A stretch of 63,576 bases of DNA from Asparagopsis taxiformis (GCA_030407315.1 JALQPE010000359.1:1-63576); one strand, 5' to 3'; counted from the first letter of the stretch, positions 50,618 to 60,960 are shown. Program-made: numbers and translations. Notes: a model not told the origin generated them from the letters alone.

Positions 50618-53600
50618 TCATCCAGTGAATCCATCAGAGTCACGGACTTGTATCTCTGTGAAATCACACGGTAATGCACCAGTGAACATCATGAGCTGGA
50701 GGGCGGAGCTGATTGGGCTGTTCATCTTTGTTAAGGGATCAGATAGGTTATACTTTCCCGGAAGCCATATCATTCTTGAAACAGTGCGTGTTTCGAATTC
50801 ATATCTGATAAGAGCTACATCACCACGGATAGATCGGTCTGTTGCCATGCGGCATGAAGAGATAGTGTCAAACAGATCCTTGGAGTCGAGAACACATAGC
50901 AAGGAAATTTCCATATTCAGCAGAATTTCATATGCTTTCTTGAGTAATTTAGCTTCATCAATCGCTGATCCAGTTGCAAGCACTTCTGCTGATGCAACTG
51001 ACTTGACAGGGCGTTTAGATTTAGATGAGTGCCAAGATAATGTGTGCACAGTTGATCCATTAGTCAAGTCACCAATTAACAACACAGCTATGTATCCAAG
51101 CTGTCCATGATCTTCTTTTCTGCTTGCATCGGCAAAGGATAATATGGAGAGTGTGTACTTTTGTCCTGTTTTCGGTCTCTTGAAGCGTATGATACTCCCA
51201 AGTTTCTTGACAGTCTTGAGGATATTGATCTGTGTAATTAGATCGTGCACTGTGGAATTTGGCGCTCGCTGCTGTAGGTAACTGGACATGAATGAGCAAA
51301 ATGGAGACGCAGCGACACCTATCCATCCTAGAGAGCTGTTGACAGACCGAAATGTCGATAACTCAAGATCATTGAGCTTGGATTCGTTTTGTTTGCGTCT
51401 CAATCGGTCTATTGGATGACCTTCAAGAGCAGCAAGCTTTTTATCACCATGAATGGTGATGCTTAGGTCTGATTCCTGACATATTGTGAGACCATAAAAC
51501 TTGAAAGAACCCGGGCCGTATACTATGGTGCCGAGATTGTAGCAACTGGATATATTGTTGATCACATCTTCCAGTATACTGAGCGGTGCAGCAAACAATA
51601 TGTCATCAACTACCTTCACGGCAATTATGGAGAGCTGACCATTCACTTTCTTGTAGAAGAGTTGTGGAATGTAATGCAGTTGAAAGAATCCAATACTACT
51701 CAGAAACATGTCACTCACAGCTTGCCACTTGGCATTTGCGTTCACTAAGCCATAAGCAGCTGTAAGTAGTAGCCAGTAAAAACGTGTTCGAGTGGAGCAT
51801 TCACGGGGTGGGACAACGTAAACGTCCCTCAGCGCTTCTCCGGTCTGGAGGAACGCAGACGAGAAATCAACCTTAGCCAAGTTCCACTTGTACATTGCAG
51901 CAATCGATAACAGCATCCGAATTCCGACAGGTGGACACGTCGCTGAATCAGTTTTGAGATTGTCACGGTCCAGATCCTTGTTGCCATGAGGAGCTATTCT
52001 GGCTTTGACGAGGCGCTTGCCGTCGTCTGTAGTCTTCACTTTGTATATCACATGACTTGTTATAATGTTCGCATCTTTTGGAACCTGGGTAATGGGTACT
52101 TCACGGACAGTCTTCTTGAAGGACGCTTCTTCGCGTTCATAAGCATTTTGCGTAACGAAGGAAGGTAACCCTTGAGCGTAGTGAAGTGAGAATTCTTTGT
52201 CGTGGAAGACATTGAAGTACTCATCAGTTGCATTTCTTTCCACACTAGAAAGCTCAGCGCCAGGTAGCATAGTGATCTTGTTGCTGGAAACAGTTTTTTC
52301 AGGAGCAGCAGCAGAAAGAAATCTCCAACGTTCATTGGAGAGATCAAGATCCTCTGCATCACCGTCATCGTAAGATATGTGATACTTGCCAGTTTCTTCA
52401 TTAAGTTCTGATACAGTTCCAGGATAGTATGTCCTATCCTCTGGCCAATAAACTTCAATCAAATCTCCTGTAGAGGGTAACATCTTTTCATCGTTACTAT
52501 TGGCTGTATCATTGCTGGATGAAGTTGAAAAATTAGTGTGATTGGCTTGATCGGATGTCAGATCAAAATCCGCATTGTTTCCGAGAGAGGGAGCGGTATC
52601 AGGGTATCGCGTAGTTGCAGGTTTTTGAGTATGCAACACATCTTGTATGGAATTTTCCAGTTCATCTATGGCCTCTTGGATACTTATTGCAAGTGGATTA
52701 TCACATACAGCTGCTCGGACATCTTCAATTGCAGCACGAACGACATGTCCATTCTTTCCTGGTACTGTGATACAGTGTGTACTAGGATCAAAACTTAGTA
52801 CTGGTTTGGGAGAAGTCCATTTGCCTCTCTTTTCATGCTGTCGTTTGATGAAGATTTGAACTAAGTCACCGACACATACAGGTGACGTTGAAGTCGATTT
52901 AGACCTCAGTATTAAATTGAGTTTGCGCTTTGCAATGAGCATCTCATGGGCAGTATACAACTCGTTCGGTATCTCCACAGGAGTGGAACCAGGTAATATA
53001 GGTCTTGAGTAACCTTTTGCCAATTCATGGGATGAGATGACGTCATTTCCGTACAGGTCATTGGAAATGCGAAAGGTTTGTTGGACTATAATATCATCAG
53101 TGATTGAGCTGTCATTATCATTACATTCTTTGAGACGTAGGAATATGTCACGTAGTATCTTGTGTTTTGATTCCAAAACGTTTTTGTTGTGACGACGAGG
53201 TGGGAGTGGTATAGGGTCAATGCCACATTTTCTGAGGTATGATATAAATGAAGAGTTGTCAAACGCAGCATCAAATATAACACCACCAGGTGTCCAAAAT
53301 TGTGACACCCACTGTGCCTCAAAAACACAAATAGCGTGTTTCATTCCAGTGTCATGGACAATGGAACCAGCAGAGTATCTCACACTTGAGTCCATGATAT
53401 GGAAAACAGCGTGTTCATTCAAGAATAAGTGATCAATGCAAACTTTTTCATTAAATGATCTGTTCATAGAGCTGAGCGAGACTTTGCGGGGCGTCTTCGG
53501 GACTGAAGTAGTCTTGCAGTTGATGCAGTTTTCAATAGTATCACTCAGGTATTTTGATACACATTCATCCCATATGCCATTTCTCTGCAGTAGCAGCTTC

Positions 53601-55126
53601 ATGTCAGAGAAATTAGAATGTCCGCAGACATGTAAGTGCACTTTGTCAATGATGTGCTTTGTATCCTTCCAGGATAAATCACCGTCTACACCATTCAGAA
53701 CAGATGTTGCGCAGAACAGCGTCATCTTGTCAACAGTTTGTATGGATTTTCCATAGTTGTAGAATACAGAATGTGGGATGTATGAGTGTAGATCATAGTC
53801 CACCAATGAAATCGAGAGATGCTGTGTACCTCCATCCAATGCTGGTATCTGTAGCAAATTATTCTTGATGTGTACAATGTCACAGTACCTGGTGACATTG
53901 CGACCAATTACCCACTGAGAGGATCCTTCAATAATTAAATGTCTTATTCGTACAGAAACTCCTTCATCAGTGGTAGCATTTAGGTAGACAGATCCAAGTA
54001 TCCTTCGTACTTCACTTGAATGAGCTCCAGATCCATACTTCCAGAATGGACGATCAGCAATTGTGTCTGGCAATTTGTGGAGCTTGCCGCTCCAATTAGG
54101 TAGAACCATTGGTTGGATCGCCCGGAATTCACTCATGCCCATTCCACTATACGGAGCTCCATCGTCCAGAAGTGGACCAATTGAGCAGAACAGGTTATTA
54201 TCGGCAGATGGCAACGAAGCCATGTGAAAAGTGACGGCCTTTTTTGTATCAGATCCAGAATCTCTTGTGTTTCGTTGGCTGGGTTCAGGTGTTGATGTGA
54301 CTCCCGGTTTTAAAGAGCCGTCAGGGTTGTGATCGGATGCCCAATGGCCATAGCTAGAGCATAGATTACACTTACAGCGTGATTTGAGGTCGGCAAGCTG
54401 AGCTGGGTTTAGCTTACGTCGGATCTTCGTTCCAGAACGGTGCCTCGTATGTGTCGCAGTAGCAGAGTGTGTGTGAATCGAACGCGTATCAGTGTTACTG
54501 GAAGCATCACATTGCCTGAGAACTGAGGCGATAGAATCGTAAGAAACTGCAGACAAGAAGTCATCTGTTTTAGACTTTCGTGTAGGCTTGAAATCTCGGG
54601 GGGCTGACGCAGCAAGTATAGAGATACGTTGATTACTGTCGACATTGGAATTTGATAGCAACATAAATGATACTAGAGCATCTGGGAGCTTGCAGAGCGA
54701 GGATTGCGAGTTAAACTTGGATACTTTTGCCAAAAAGCGGGACTCGAAGTTCTTAAATGTCTCTGTAGTCCCCCTTCTTGTGTTCAGTAAGCTGTTGAAG
54801 TCATGATAGACTTCACTAACAACTGCTAGTGGGTCACGTTTGTGCAGAGCATTGACAATTGCATCAACGCCTTCTTCAGATTGGATCACTTTTTCGTCAA
54901 TGAGCTTGACAATATCACGTGCACGGCCAAAAAGCTGCGATTGGAGCATGATGCCCTGTAATTCGGTAGGAATCTTGCTGCCATGGTTATCTGGGAGTTT
55001 CTCATGGAATGCACGCCAAAGCGAAACAGAGTCTGCGTATTCTTCTTGATCACCCTTCCCGTCAGTCCATGGGACGGTCTTTGAGTCCCAAGCAAACCGA
55101 GGGCGACTGGGTAGATCTGGGCCCAT
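50618..55126 (-). CDS. Copia-5 gag-pol polyprotein with Tudor-like domain
   Basis: 1502 residues without interruption. The start ATG is inside the primer-binding site. Gag has YHDFNSLLNTRRGTTETFKN and a zinc-knuckle-like CKCNLCSSYGHWASDH (about residue 250). A protease-like LLDDGAPYSGMG lies near residue 319, with Asp at the usual Ser/Thr position. The integrase zinc site ends CINCKT (about 534), and core residues are seen in VCIDHLFLN, FDAAFDNSS and NKNVLESKHK. Between integrase and RT, residues about 885-937 (DLIEVYWPEDRTYYPGTVSE ... YHISYDDGDAEDLDL) form a Tudor-like chromatin-reader domain. RT has RLVKARIAPHGNKDL, LAKVDFSSAFLQTGE and KVVDDILFAAP. RNase H has LSFADASRKEDHG, ASAEVLATGSAIDEA and VLDSKDLFD. 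The lineage is distinct from the other copias here. Confidence 0.95.
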   Translation of the reverse strand: MGPDLPSRPRFAWDSKTVPWTDGKGDQEEYADSVSLWRAFHEKLPDNHGSKIPTELQGIMLQSQLFGRARDIVKLIDEKVIQSEEGVDAIVNALHKRDPLAVVSEVYHDFNSLLNTRRGTTETFKNFESRFLAKVSKFNSQSSLCKLPDALVSFMLLSNSNVDSNQRISILAASAPRDFKPTRKSKTDDFLSAVSYDSIASVLRQCDASSNTDTRSIHTHSATATHTRHRSGTKIRRKLNPAQLADLKSRCKCNLCSSYGHWASDHNPDGSLKPGVTSTPEPSQRNTRDSGSDTKKAVTFHMASLPSADNNLFCSIGPLLDDGAPYSGMGMSEFRAIQPMVLPNWSGKLHKLPDTIADRPFWKYGSGAHSSEVRRILGSVYLNATTDEGVSVRIRHLIIEGSSQWVIGRNVTRYCDIVHIKNNLLQIPALDGGTQHLSISLVDYDLHSYIPHSVFYNYGKSIQTVDKMTLFCATSVLNGVDGDLSWKDTKHIIDKVHLHVCGHSNFSDMKLLLQRNGIWDECVSKYLSDTIENCINCKTTSVPKTPRKVSLSSMNRSFNEKVCIDHLFLNEHAVFHIMDSSVRYSAGSIVHDTGMKHAICVFEAQWVSQFWTPGGVIFDAAFDNSSFISYLRKCGIDPIPLPPRRHNKNVLESKHKILRDIFLRLKECNDNDSSITDDIIVQQTFRISNDLYGNDVISSHELAKGYSRPILPGSTPVEIPNELYTAHEMLIAKRKLNLILRSKSTSTSPVCVGDLVQIFIKRQHEKRGKWTSPKPVLSFDPSTHCITVPGKNGHVVRAAIEDVRAAVCDNPLAISIQEAIDELENSIQDVLHTQKPATTRYPDTAPSLGNNADFDLTSDQANHTNFSTSSSNDTANSNDEKMLPSTGDLIEVYWPEDRTYYPGTVSELNEETGKYHISYDDGDAEDLDLSNERWRFLSAAAPEKTVSSNKITMLPGAELSSVERNATDEYFNVFHDKEFSLHYAQGLPSFVTQNAYEREEASFKKTVREVPITQVPKDANIITSHVIYKVKTTDDGKRLVKARIAPHGNKDLDRDNLKTDSATCPPVGIRMLLSIAAMYKWNLAKVDFSSAFLQTGEALRDVYVVPPRECSTRTRFYWLLLTAAYGLVNANAKWQAVSDMFLSSIGFFQLHYIPQLFYKKVNGQLSIIAVKVVDDILFAAPLSILEDVINNISSCYNLGTIVYGPGSFKFYGLTICQESDLSITIHGDKKLAALEGHPIDRLRRKQNESKLNDLELSTFRSVNSSLGWIGVAASPFCSFMSSYLQQRAPNSTVHDLITQINILKTVKKLGSIIRFKRPKTGQKYTLSILSFADASRKEDHGQLGYIAVLLIGDLTNGSTVHTLSWHSSKSKRPVKSVASAEVLATGSAIDEAKLLKKAYEILLNMEISLLCVLDSKDLFDTISSCRMATDRSIRGDVALIRYEFETRTVSRMIWLPGKYNLSDPLTKMNSPISSALQLMMFTGALPCDFTEIQVRDSDGFTG

Positions 55127-55129
55127 AAC
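55116..55129 (-). promoter_or_regulatory. Copia-5 primer-binding site overlapping the start codon
   Basis: On the minus strand GTTATGGGCCCAG follows the LTR. It matches the complement of the initiator tRNA-Met anticodon arm without a mismatch over these 13 bases. Its ATG (55126) starts the polyprotein. Confidence 0.75.
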
Positions 55130-55458
55130 TTTGAATTGTTGGGAAGTGTGAGAGCGTTATTGAGCGGTGCAATGAGAACGAACAAATGTGTGTTTAGATA
55201 GGAGCGGAGAGCAGAGAACAAGAGCGTGCAGAGCTTGTCTATCTAACTGTCTTTCTATCGTAAGTAGCTACTAGAGCAGTATTTATAGCTGTAGCTGTGC
55301 CACCAAACATCGATGTAATTATTACAGCTTGCAACCAAACGGGAGAGCATTCTCCTGGAGAGTATACAAAGTGTGATTAATATTGAGTCAGAGCTGTACG
55401 TAGTTTCGTGTCGATCTGTTGGTACATGAGTCACAATATTTCATACACAATATTTCAT
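55130..55458 (-). repeat. Copia-5 5' LTR
   Basis: 329 bases, identical to the 3' LTR by eye. A CTATAAATA box (55288-55280, minus strand) is a candidate promoter element. Confidence 0.95.
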
Positions 55459-56097
55459 ATCCTCCGTGCAAAATCCAAAGCCATCTACATACTCTCAAAT
55501 GCATAAGATTGTGAAATGGTGTCATGACACATGTGATATCGGCCTAACCTATGTTCCTCTAGATGTTTCAACTGCAAGGCTAGCTCTGTTTACTGATGCA
55601 TCATTTGCAAATGCAGAAAAACTCAAGTCACGGATGGGATTCGTTATGTTATGCATGATAGCAACAACAACGCTAATATTTTCACTATGGCAGCGCTATA
55701 TGCAAAAGGGTCACTAGGTCTGTGATGGCAGCTGAGATACATGCGCTGGTTTATGGATTCGACAATGCTTACGTTGTACGCAATATATTGAGCGATATAC
55801 TGGGAAAGTATCTTGACATAGATGGCTACGTGGACTCTAGAACAGTGTTCAATGTTGTTGCAAAGAATAGTGCTACATTGGAGAAACGCCTACAAATAGA
55901 CGTGAGCGCACTTCGCGAAAAGCCACGACAGAGGAGAGCTGAAGTACTTGGCATGGATTCCTGGACATCAAAATTGCGCTGACGCTCTTACGAAAGGTAT
56001 GATCGATGCAAAACATCCATTGTGGAAATTGATGACTACTCATAAGCTCTGCATTAGCCCTCAAGGATGGATCAGTTGCAATAGAGAATCCTCCTAG
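55459..56097 (+). pseudogene. Copia-4 RNase H end
   Basis: It continues the Copia-4 polyprotein: QMHKIVKWCHDTCDIGLTYV, LALFTDASFANAEKLKSRMG, then after a frame change near 55715 VMAAEIHALVYGFDNAY and VDSRTVFNVVAKNSATLEKR. After another near 55915 it reads a C-terminal stretch with WIPGHQNCADALTKGMID. The order is that of copia RNase H. The two frame changes each need a single-base correction. Confidence 0.8.
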
Positions 56098-56631
56098 TGT
56101 GGATTCAATGGGTCGGAAATGGCTAAAAACGGCAATACAAAATACAGTGCCATAACTCCGTTTGTCGCAAAATGGCTTTCTGCCGATCGATGTGCTGAAA
56201 TAGACTGGAATGGACAAAACAGTTCCAAATTCAAGACTTTAGTGGCTGGTAGAAAATGGCTAGAATGTATTTAAGCATAGTATCATGTCTAGACTGCAGA
56301 AGGAGGTCGAAACAACGAACAGAACTACTAGCACAACCAAACTAAACATAGCAATTCTGCTAACGATCTGGAGACAGAGCGGCCAAGGCTGCAACCCGAA
56401 GACTACAATCTGTAGATCCCGGAAGCGCGTCGCGCAAGCCGATGCATCACAGTGGATAACACTACGGGAATCAGTAACCCCATTGAACAGCCAGCCGGAC
56501 CTCGGAACGCTTGTCAAATTGCGGCTACTGCGCATCTCGAGACGACCACTCCTCGCCTGACCTTGGCGTGACTGTAACGGAGAGAGATACACTATCAATC
56601 ACTAACACACTTTCATACTGGAGTTTTGACA
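56098..56631 (+). repeat. Copia-4 3' LTR
   Basis: 534 bases, matching the 5' LTR except for four single-base indels. It is followed by TCATG. Confidence 0.95.
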
Positions 56632-56827
56632 TCATGTGCGCGTAACCTTGAAGCGAAGACCAACAAACCTAACCTATCTCGACAAAATGTGGCGGGTGCC
56701 GAGTAGACAACGGGATCATATGTACTGCAGGGTTCTCAACCGGCACACTTCCAACATCATCCTTCTCGCACGGTGCAGATCTACTAACGTTACTAACAAC
56801 CTGAGTAGGTTTTTCCTTCTCGAATCA

Positions 56828-57871
56828 ATGAAAGAGCACTCTAACATGGTTCTACAGAAGGAAAGGAAGTCCATACTGTTCTCTTCCCGATTCGACCTGA
56901 GTGCTCTGGATGACTATGAGTGCTTGAGAAGATTTAGGTTTCTCAACCATGACATTGGAAATATAGTGACGCTACTGGGTTGGGATAATCAAAGCTTCGT
57001 GACAAGGAGAAGGGGATACACATACAGTGGGATTGAAATGTTTTGTATTCTTTCCCGCAGGATGAGCACGCCATGTGTATGGAAGGATCTAGAAAGAGAG
57101 TTCTTTCGATGCTCATCGGCATTATGCGAGATTTTCTACGAGAGTTTGGAGTATCTGTACACACAGAGAGGTCATCTAGTCGAGGAATTTAAATATTCTT
57201 TCTTGGTTTCAAGAGCAATCAATTATGCTGTGAAAGTATATAGTTCGGGAGCACGTTGGACAGTTGCGTGGGTTCGTCGATGGTACTAATATATACATTG
57301 CTAGACCAAGAGGATCAATGCAGCGAGAAGCGTACAATGGGCACAAAAAAAGGCACTGCGTGAAATTCCAATCTCTGACTTTGCCCGACGGTTTGATTCT
57401 CCATATGAGTGGACCCGTAGAAGGGTGTAGACATGATCTCACAATATTTCGCCAGTCTGGCATTGAAGAAGCTCTCGATTCGAACTTGAATATTGATGAA
57501 AGAAAATTCTATGTATACGTCTATTCAGCATATGCACTCCAGCCTTTCATGATGGTTGGGTACAAAGGATCAAGCTTGAGTGCGCAAGAAAGGAGATTCA
57601 AAAAAGAAATGTCTAAAGCTAGAATATCAGTTGAATGGACTTTTAAGGAGATAAGAAGTACTACACGCATTTGGACTGTACAAGAAAGATGAATGTGTCG
57701 AAGGCACCTGTCGGATTGTGGTACATATGCGCTGCGTTGCTTATCAATTTTCGGACTTGTCTTTATGGCTCGCAGACAAGCCGTTACTTTGACTGCATAC
57801 CCCCGAAATTGGAATATTACATGGGTTTGACTCATACTTCAACCACCGCAGACGCCGGAAGTGAGAATTAG
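56828..57871 (+). pseudogene. PIF/Harbinger-type transposase, degenerate
   Basis: The frame from ATG 56828 gives DYECLRRFRFLNHDIGNIVT, RRGYTYSGIEMFCILSRRMS and QRGHLVEEFKYSFLVSRAIN, the usual N-terminal region of DDE_4-type transposases. Near 57250 the frame changes to FVDGTNIYIARP (first catalytic Asp), EAYNGHKKRHCVKFQSLTLP, LHMSGPVEGCRHDLT, QPFMMVGYKG and RISVEWTFKEI (catalytic Glu). The second catalytic Asp, expected in a G-D-x-x-Y motif, is replaced: the sequence reads VYSAYALQPF. A second frame change near 57680 leads to KAPVGLWYICAALLINFRT and GSQTSRYFDCIPPKLEYYMG, the usual C-terminus. It should no longer be active. Terminal inverted repeats were not identified. Confidence 0.75.
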
Positions 57872-57912
57872 AAATAGTATAGTTTACGTAGATTAGCCGT
57901 GGACGAGCAAAG

Positions 57913-58569
57913 ATGGGATCGTGCTCTTCGAGTCGATCACAGAGGTATGTTGCCGACATTCCTGAATGCGCTACTGTCGGGAGTTTTCAGAGGACTGATA
58001 TTGTTTTGTTCCTCATAGATGAAGAGTTCGACATGATCAATATTGAAAACTTGCTGCATCTGGAGCGCGATCTGCGTGCACAGAATTCATTCATCAATGG
58101 GCGCCTGGCAGCAATCAATTTTCAAGTGGCTGAGTTGCATGTGTTGCAAAGAATTTAGAAGAATCTGGTTCTTCTGTTTGCAGACAATGAGATGCAGGAT
58201 GCGAAGAATTGGGAGACGAGGCAAAAGCAATTTCGAATAAGGGAGTTGGCGAAAGAGAATGAAGAGCTGTACTCTAAGAGCGAGCAGATGAAATTATTGC
58301 GTGTTGAAGCAGATAAGCTTCGTCATGACATTGCTTTATTGAAACAAAACCTGCAAGCACTGGATGTGGAAGACAAGGAGAGAAGGAAACAATATGACAA
58401 ACCTCCGCTGAGAGACTCTGTATTGCGAGAGGCGGAACGAGCCGGTCCAATTGCGCAACATTTAATGAACAAATCCCTGGAGAGCATTATACCGGAGCTG
58501 CAATACGGCTTAATGGGGTTGAGATGGTACAAGATCTGCTTGAGAGTAGTGGAGGGTGAACATATTTGA
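57913..58569 (+). pseudogene. Coiled-coil protein fragments
   Basis: Two frames, 57913-58158 (IDEEFDMINIENLLHLERDL, INGRLAAINFQVAEL) and 58192-58569 (KQFRIRELAKENEELYSKSE, KLRHDIALLKQNLQALDVED), are both strongly helical and charged. They are separated by a stop and frame change near 58158. The second has heptad-like spacing of Leu/Ile. Together they may be one coiled-coil protein that lost its frame. The neighbouring transposase suggests an element accessory gene, but that is inference. Confidence 0.4.
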
Positions 58570-59508
58570 TTTACACAATGTGGATATATTCCTTCGCTAT
58601 CGGTACGTTCTATATTTTTTGTAGAAGTTTGCGAAAGATTACAGGGAGTGATGACATTGCCACGGCTTTTTTTCAGTGTAGACGTGATGTTTTCAGCGGT
58701 TTGGCTGTCGATAATCGACTGCTTCGAGGTGATGTAGGAAGAGTCACTCTATGAGATGGCAGTACGACACGTAGCATTATCAATAGTGGTGCAAATGACA
58801 TTGCTTGTGTTCGCGGCGGCCATGTGCTGATGTGATGCTATTATATTTCGATGAGCATGCAAGTTTGCGCTGTTGGAGAACTGATTTGTACTGCGTATAT
58901 TGCCCTGGATTATATCAAAACATATGGATACCGTTTGTTCTGGACCAAGAATTCAAGTCGAGTCTGTTTAGCTACTTTGAATTGCGGTGATTAACGGCTG
59001 GCTTGCAATATGCAGAGCGAGGAGCATGGCACATTGGTGCAAGGATTTGGAGAAGCAAAGTGCGGAGGAATTGTGGTTTAAGGGTGGCGGGTGATTGCGG
59101 CCTAGGATCACTCAAACGTTGCAATTATGTGAGGATGTACTAACAACGGGAATGGCTGCATTCATCAAATGGACGAGTCGACTAGCCACATTTCCCTTTC
59201 CCAGGTTGCCATGTCTGCTCATGCAACAGGCGACGATCTGATGGTGACAGCATAGGCTTGACAACCGATGAATGCTGAGGGGCACGACTGACAGACTTCC
59301 GTTGACAGAGCGCTGCAATATTTCAGGTATGTGATTGGTCATGAATGTTAAAAGGTGTCGAGCTTGGGGATATGAGGGGAAAAGTTAGATGAATGGGGAG
59401 TGGAAACAGTGCAAAGTCAGTGGGAAACAAAACCGCCATCATGTTTTATTTGGAATTACTCTACTACTGAATGTCTTGGTAACGATGAACCGGAACTGAT
59501 GATACTTT
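58570..59508. other. No supported gene
   Basis: Short frames only on both strands, with no motif. It could be the inner spacer of a degraded DNA transposon. Confidence 0.4.
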
Positions 59509-60561
59509 TTAGTTACCTCCATTATATTTCTGAAAGAAAAGATGCATAACTTTCACGAACTCCTCTTTCACGGAAACCTCCCTCTCCTCTACCAGAAGTC
59601 TCCTTTGAACAGTATCGAGCTCTATTTCATGCATAGTCTTCTGCATGATGAAACGCTCTTCATCACGCTTGTCTGCACGATTTGCATAGGCTCGATTCTC
59701 CTGCTCCGCTACCTCCAGCGTATTTAAGGCTCTCTCGTTAGCATCCATCACATATCGACGTGTAGAGTGCGGAGATTTATCTGTATTGCTTTAATCTGGA
59801 GTCTGAGTTACATCACTGTTATCACCATCCTCACTATAGATTGGATCAGTCACGAAAGCCTGTTCATAGCACGGTAACGAAGTTCAGATGCTCTTTCATT
59901 TCTTCAGACCTCCTTTCTTCTTCCCTCTGTTCTCTTCTGAGTATTTTTCTTAACATGATCTCTTCTTGTTCGATCATCTGAGCACATAGATTAAACCGAA
60001 CCAAATGTCTCCTCTGCGTCTAATACGATAGTTTAAACCTCTTTTGTTTCTTTTTGATCAGTTTAAACCTGTCATCACAGTGTTTCCCATCCGTTCTCCA
60101 TGGAACTTTTCTGAGGCGTTCAGATTGTACAACCTTCAAGGTGCAAGTTGCAAACCTCTCGGAACGAGTCCCACGATTGCAAAGATGCGCCTTAGTTTTC
60201 TGTATTTCGTTAGTAGCATTAGATCCAATTCACATCGAACATTCGCCTCTTGCCCTTGTATGTATTGTCATCTCATCTTGACTAGATAACTCGGACTCAT
60301 CACGATCGTCAGATCCGATAACATTAGGAAACGCATGACATACCATCCTCACCATCGACCTTCGGGATCATCCAAAACTGCCTGCCTCTCCATCTGCGTC
60401 CGCAATACAGGACCACCAGAAACAGTACCGTTGTAAGATTGATCATCACAAATCAACGATGAAATGTGCATCATGCTTCCACTTTCGGAAGACATGCTGA
60501 CTTGAGAATATCTGTCTGACTCGTATTTCCAGCCTCGTCCCTCGACGATCTGGACTGTCAC
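59509..60561 (-). pseudogene. Broken accessory-protein-like gene, possibly of the Harbinger element
   Basis: Two minus-strand frames are visible: 60561-60349 (VQIVEGRGWKYESDRYSQVS, acidic/Ser-rich) and 59751-59509 (RALNTLEVAEQENRAYANRA, FIMQKTMHEIELDTVQRRLL, EEFVKVMHLFFQKYNGG). The second is a charged helical C-terminus like those of the SANT/Myb-like partner proteins encoded with Harbinger transposases. The DNA-binding domain itself is not recognisable, and about 600 bases between the frames hold stops in all frames. Its orientation opposite to the transposase fits such elements. Confidence 0.35.
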
Positions 60562-60960
60562 TTGACACGAAGTCCTTCTGAATTAGCATGACATCACCTA
60601 TTTATACTGACATATCCGGTCAGAGGCGGTGTTCAATCCAGTTAGGGCAGCTGTGGCCTTAAGTAAATGGCATAGAGAATGAGCCAGATCATCAACTGGT
60701 AAGCTGCTAACTACAGCTGTCCTAGGTAGACATATGTCACTTTCCTTCGTAACGTTACGGATTTGATGACGTATTTCAAATTTTTAATCGTAGTTTTATG
60801 AAAGTAAATCTGATTTCGTGAACTTCTAAAACTTTATACTTCATTACAGAAGCCGCGTTTGACCCCTAAAAAGTGGACATGTTCAGCGACTCTATTTCCG
60901 GCGTTGCGCACCCCTATATACCCATCCCATACCCATTCGTGGGAATCCAAATTCCTCTAT
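60562..60960. repeat. Spacer ending in MITE-like repeat, copy 3
   Basis: 60885-60960 (GTTCAGCGACTCTATTTCCG, GTTGCGCACCCC, CCCATTCGTGGGAA, CCTCTATTGAG) follows the same motif order as the left half of the repeat at 45165-45345. The rest has no supported gene. Confidence 0.5.

Larger units (their letters stand above)
50262..55458 (-). mobile_element. Copia-5: complete Ty1/copia retrotransposon with a Tudor-like domain
   Basis: Two 329-base LTRs (50262-50590 and 55130-55458) look identical base for base. They flank one intact 1502-codon frame. The direct repeat ATCCTC (50256-50261 and 55459-55464) flanks the element; a 5-base duplication lies within it. The purine tract AAAAAGTGAGGGAGT precedes the 3' LTR on the minus strand. 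Identical LTRs and an open frame mark a very recent, probably active copy. Confidence 0.95.
45559..56631 (+). mobile_element. Copia-4: Ty1/copia retrotransposon split by Copia-5
   Basis: Two 534-base LTRs (45559-46092 and 56098-56631) are flanked by TCATG (45554-45558 and 56632-56636). The polyprotein runs on the plus strand and is interrupted at 50261 by Copia-5. It continues at 55459 in the same protein context (VQIMASS then VQNPKPSTYSQMHKIVKW). LTR differences are four single-base indels and no substitution that I noticed. Without Copia-5 it is about 5.9 kb. Confidence 0.95.
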
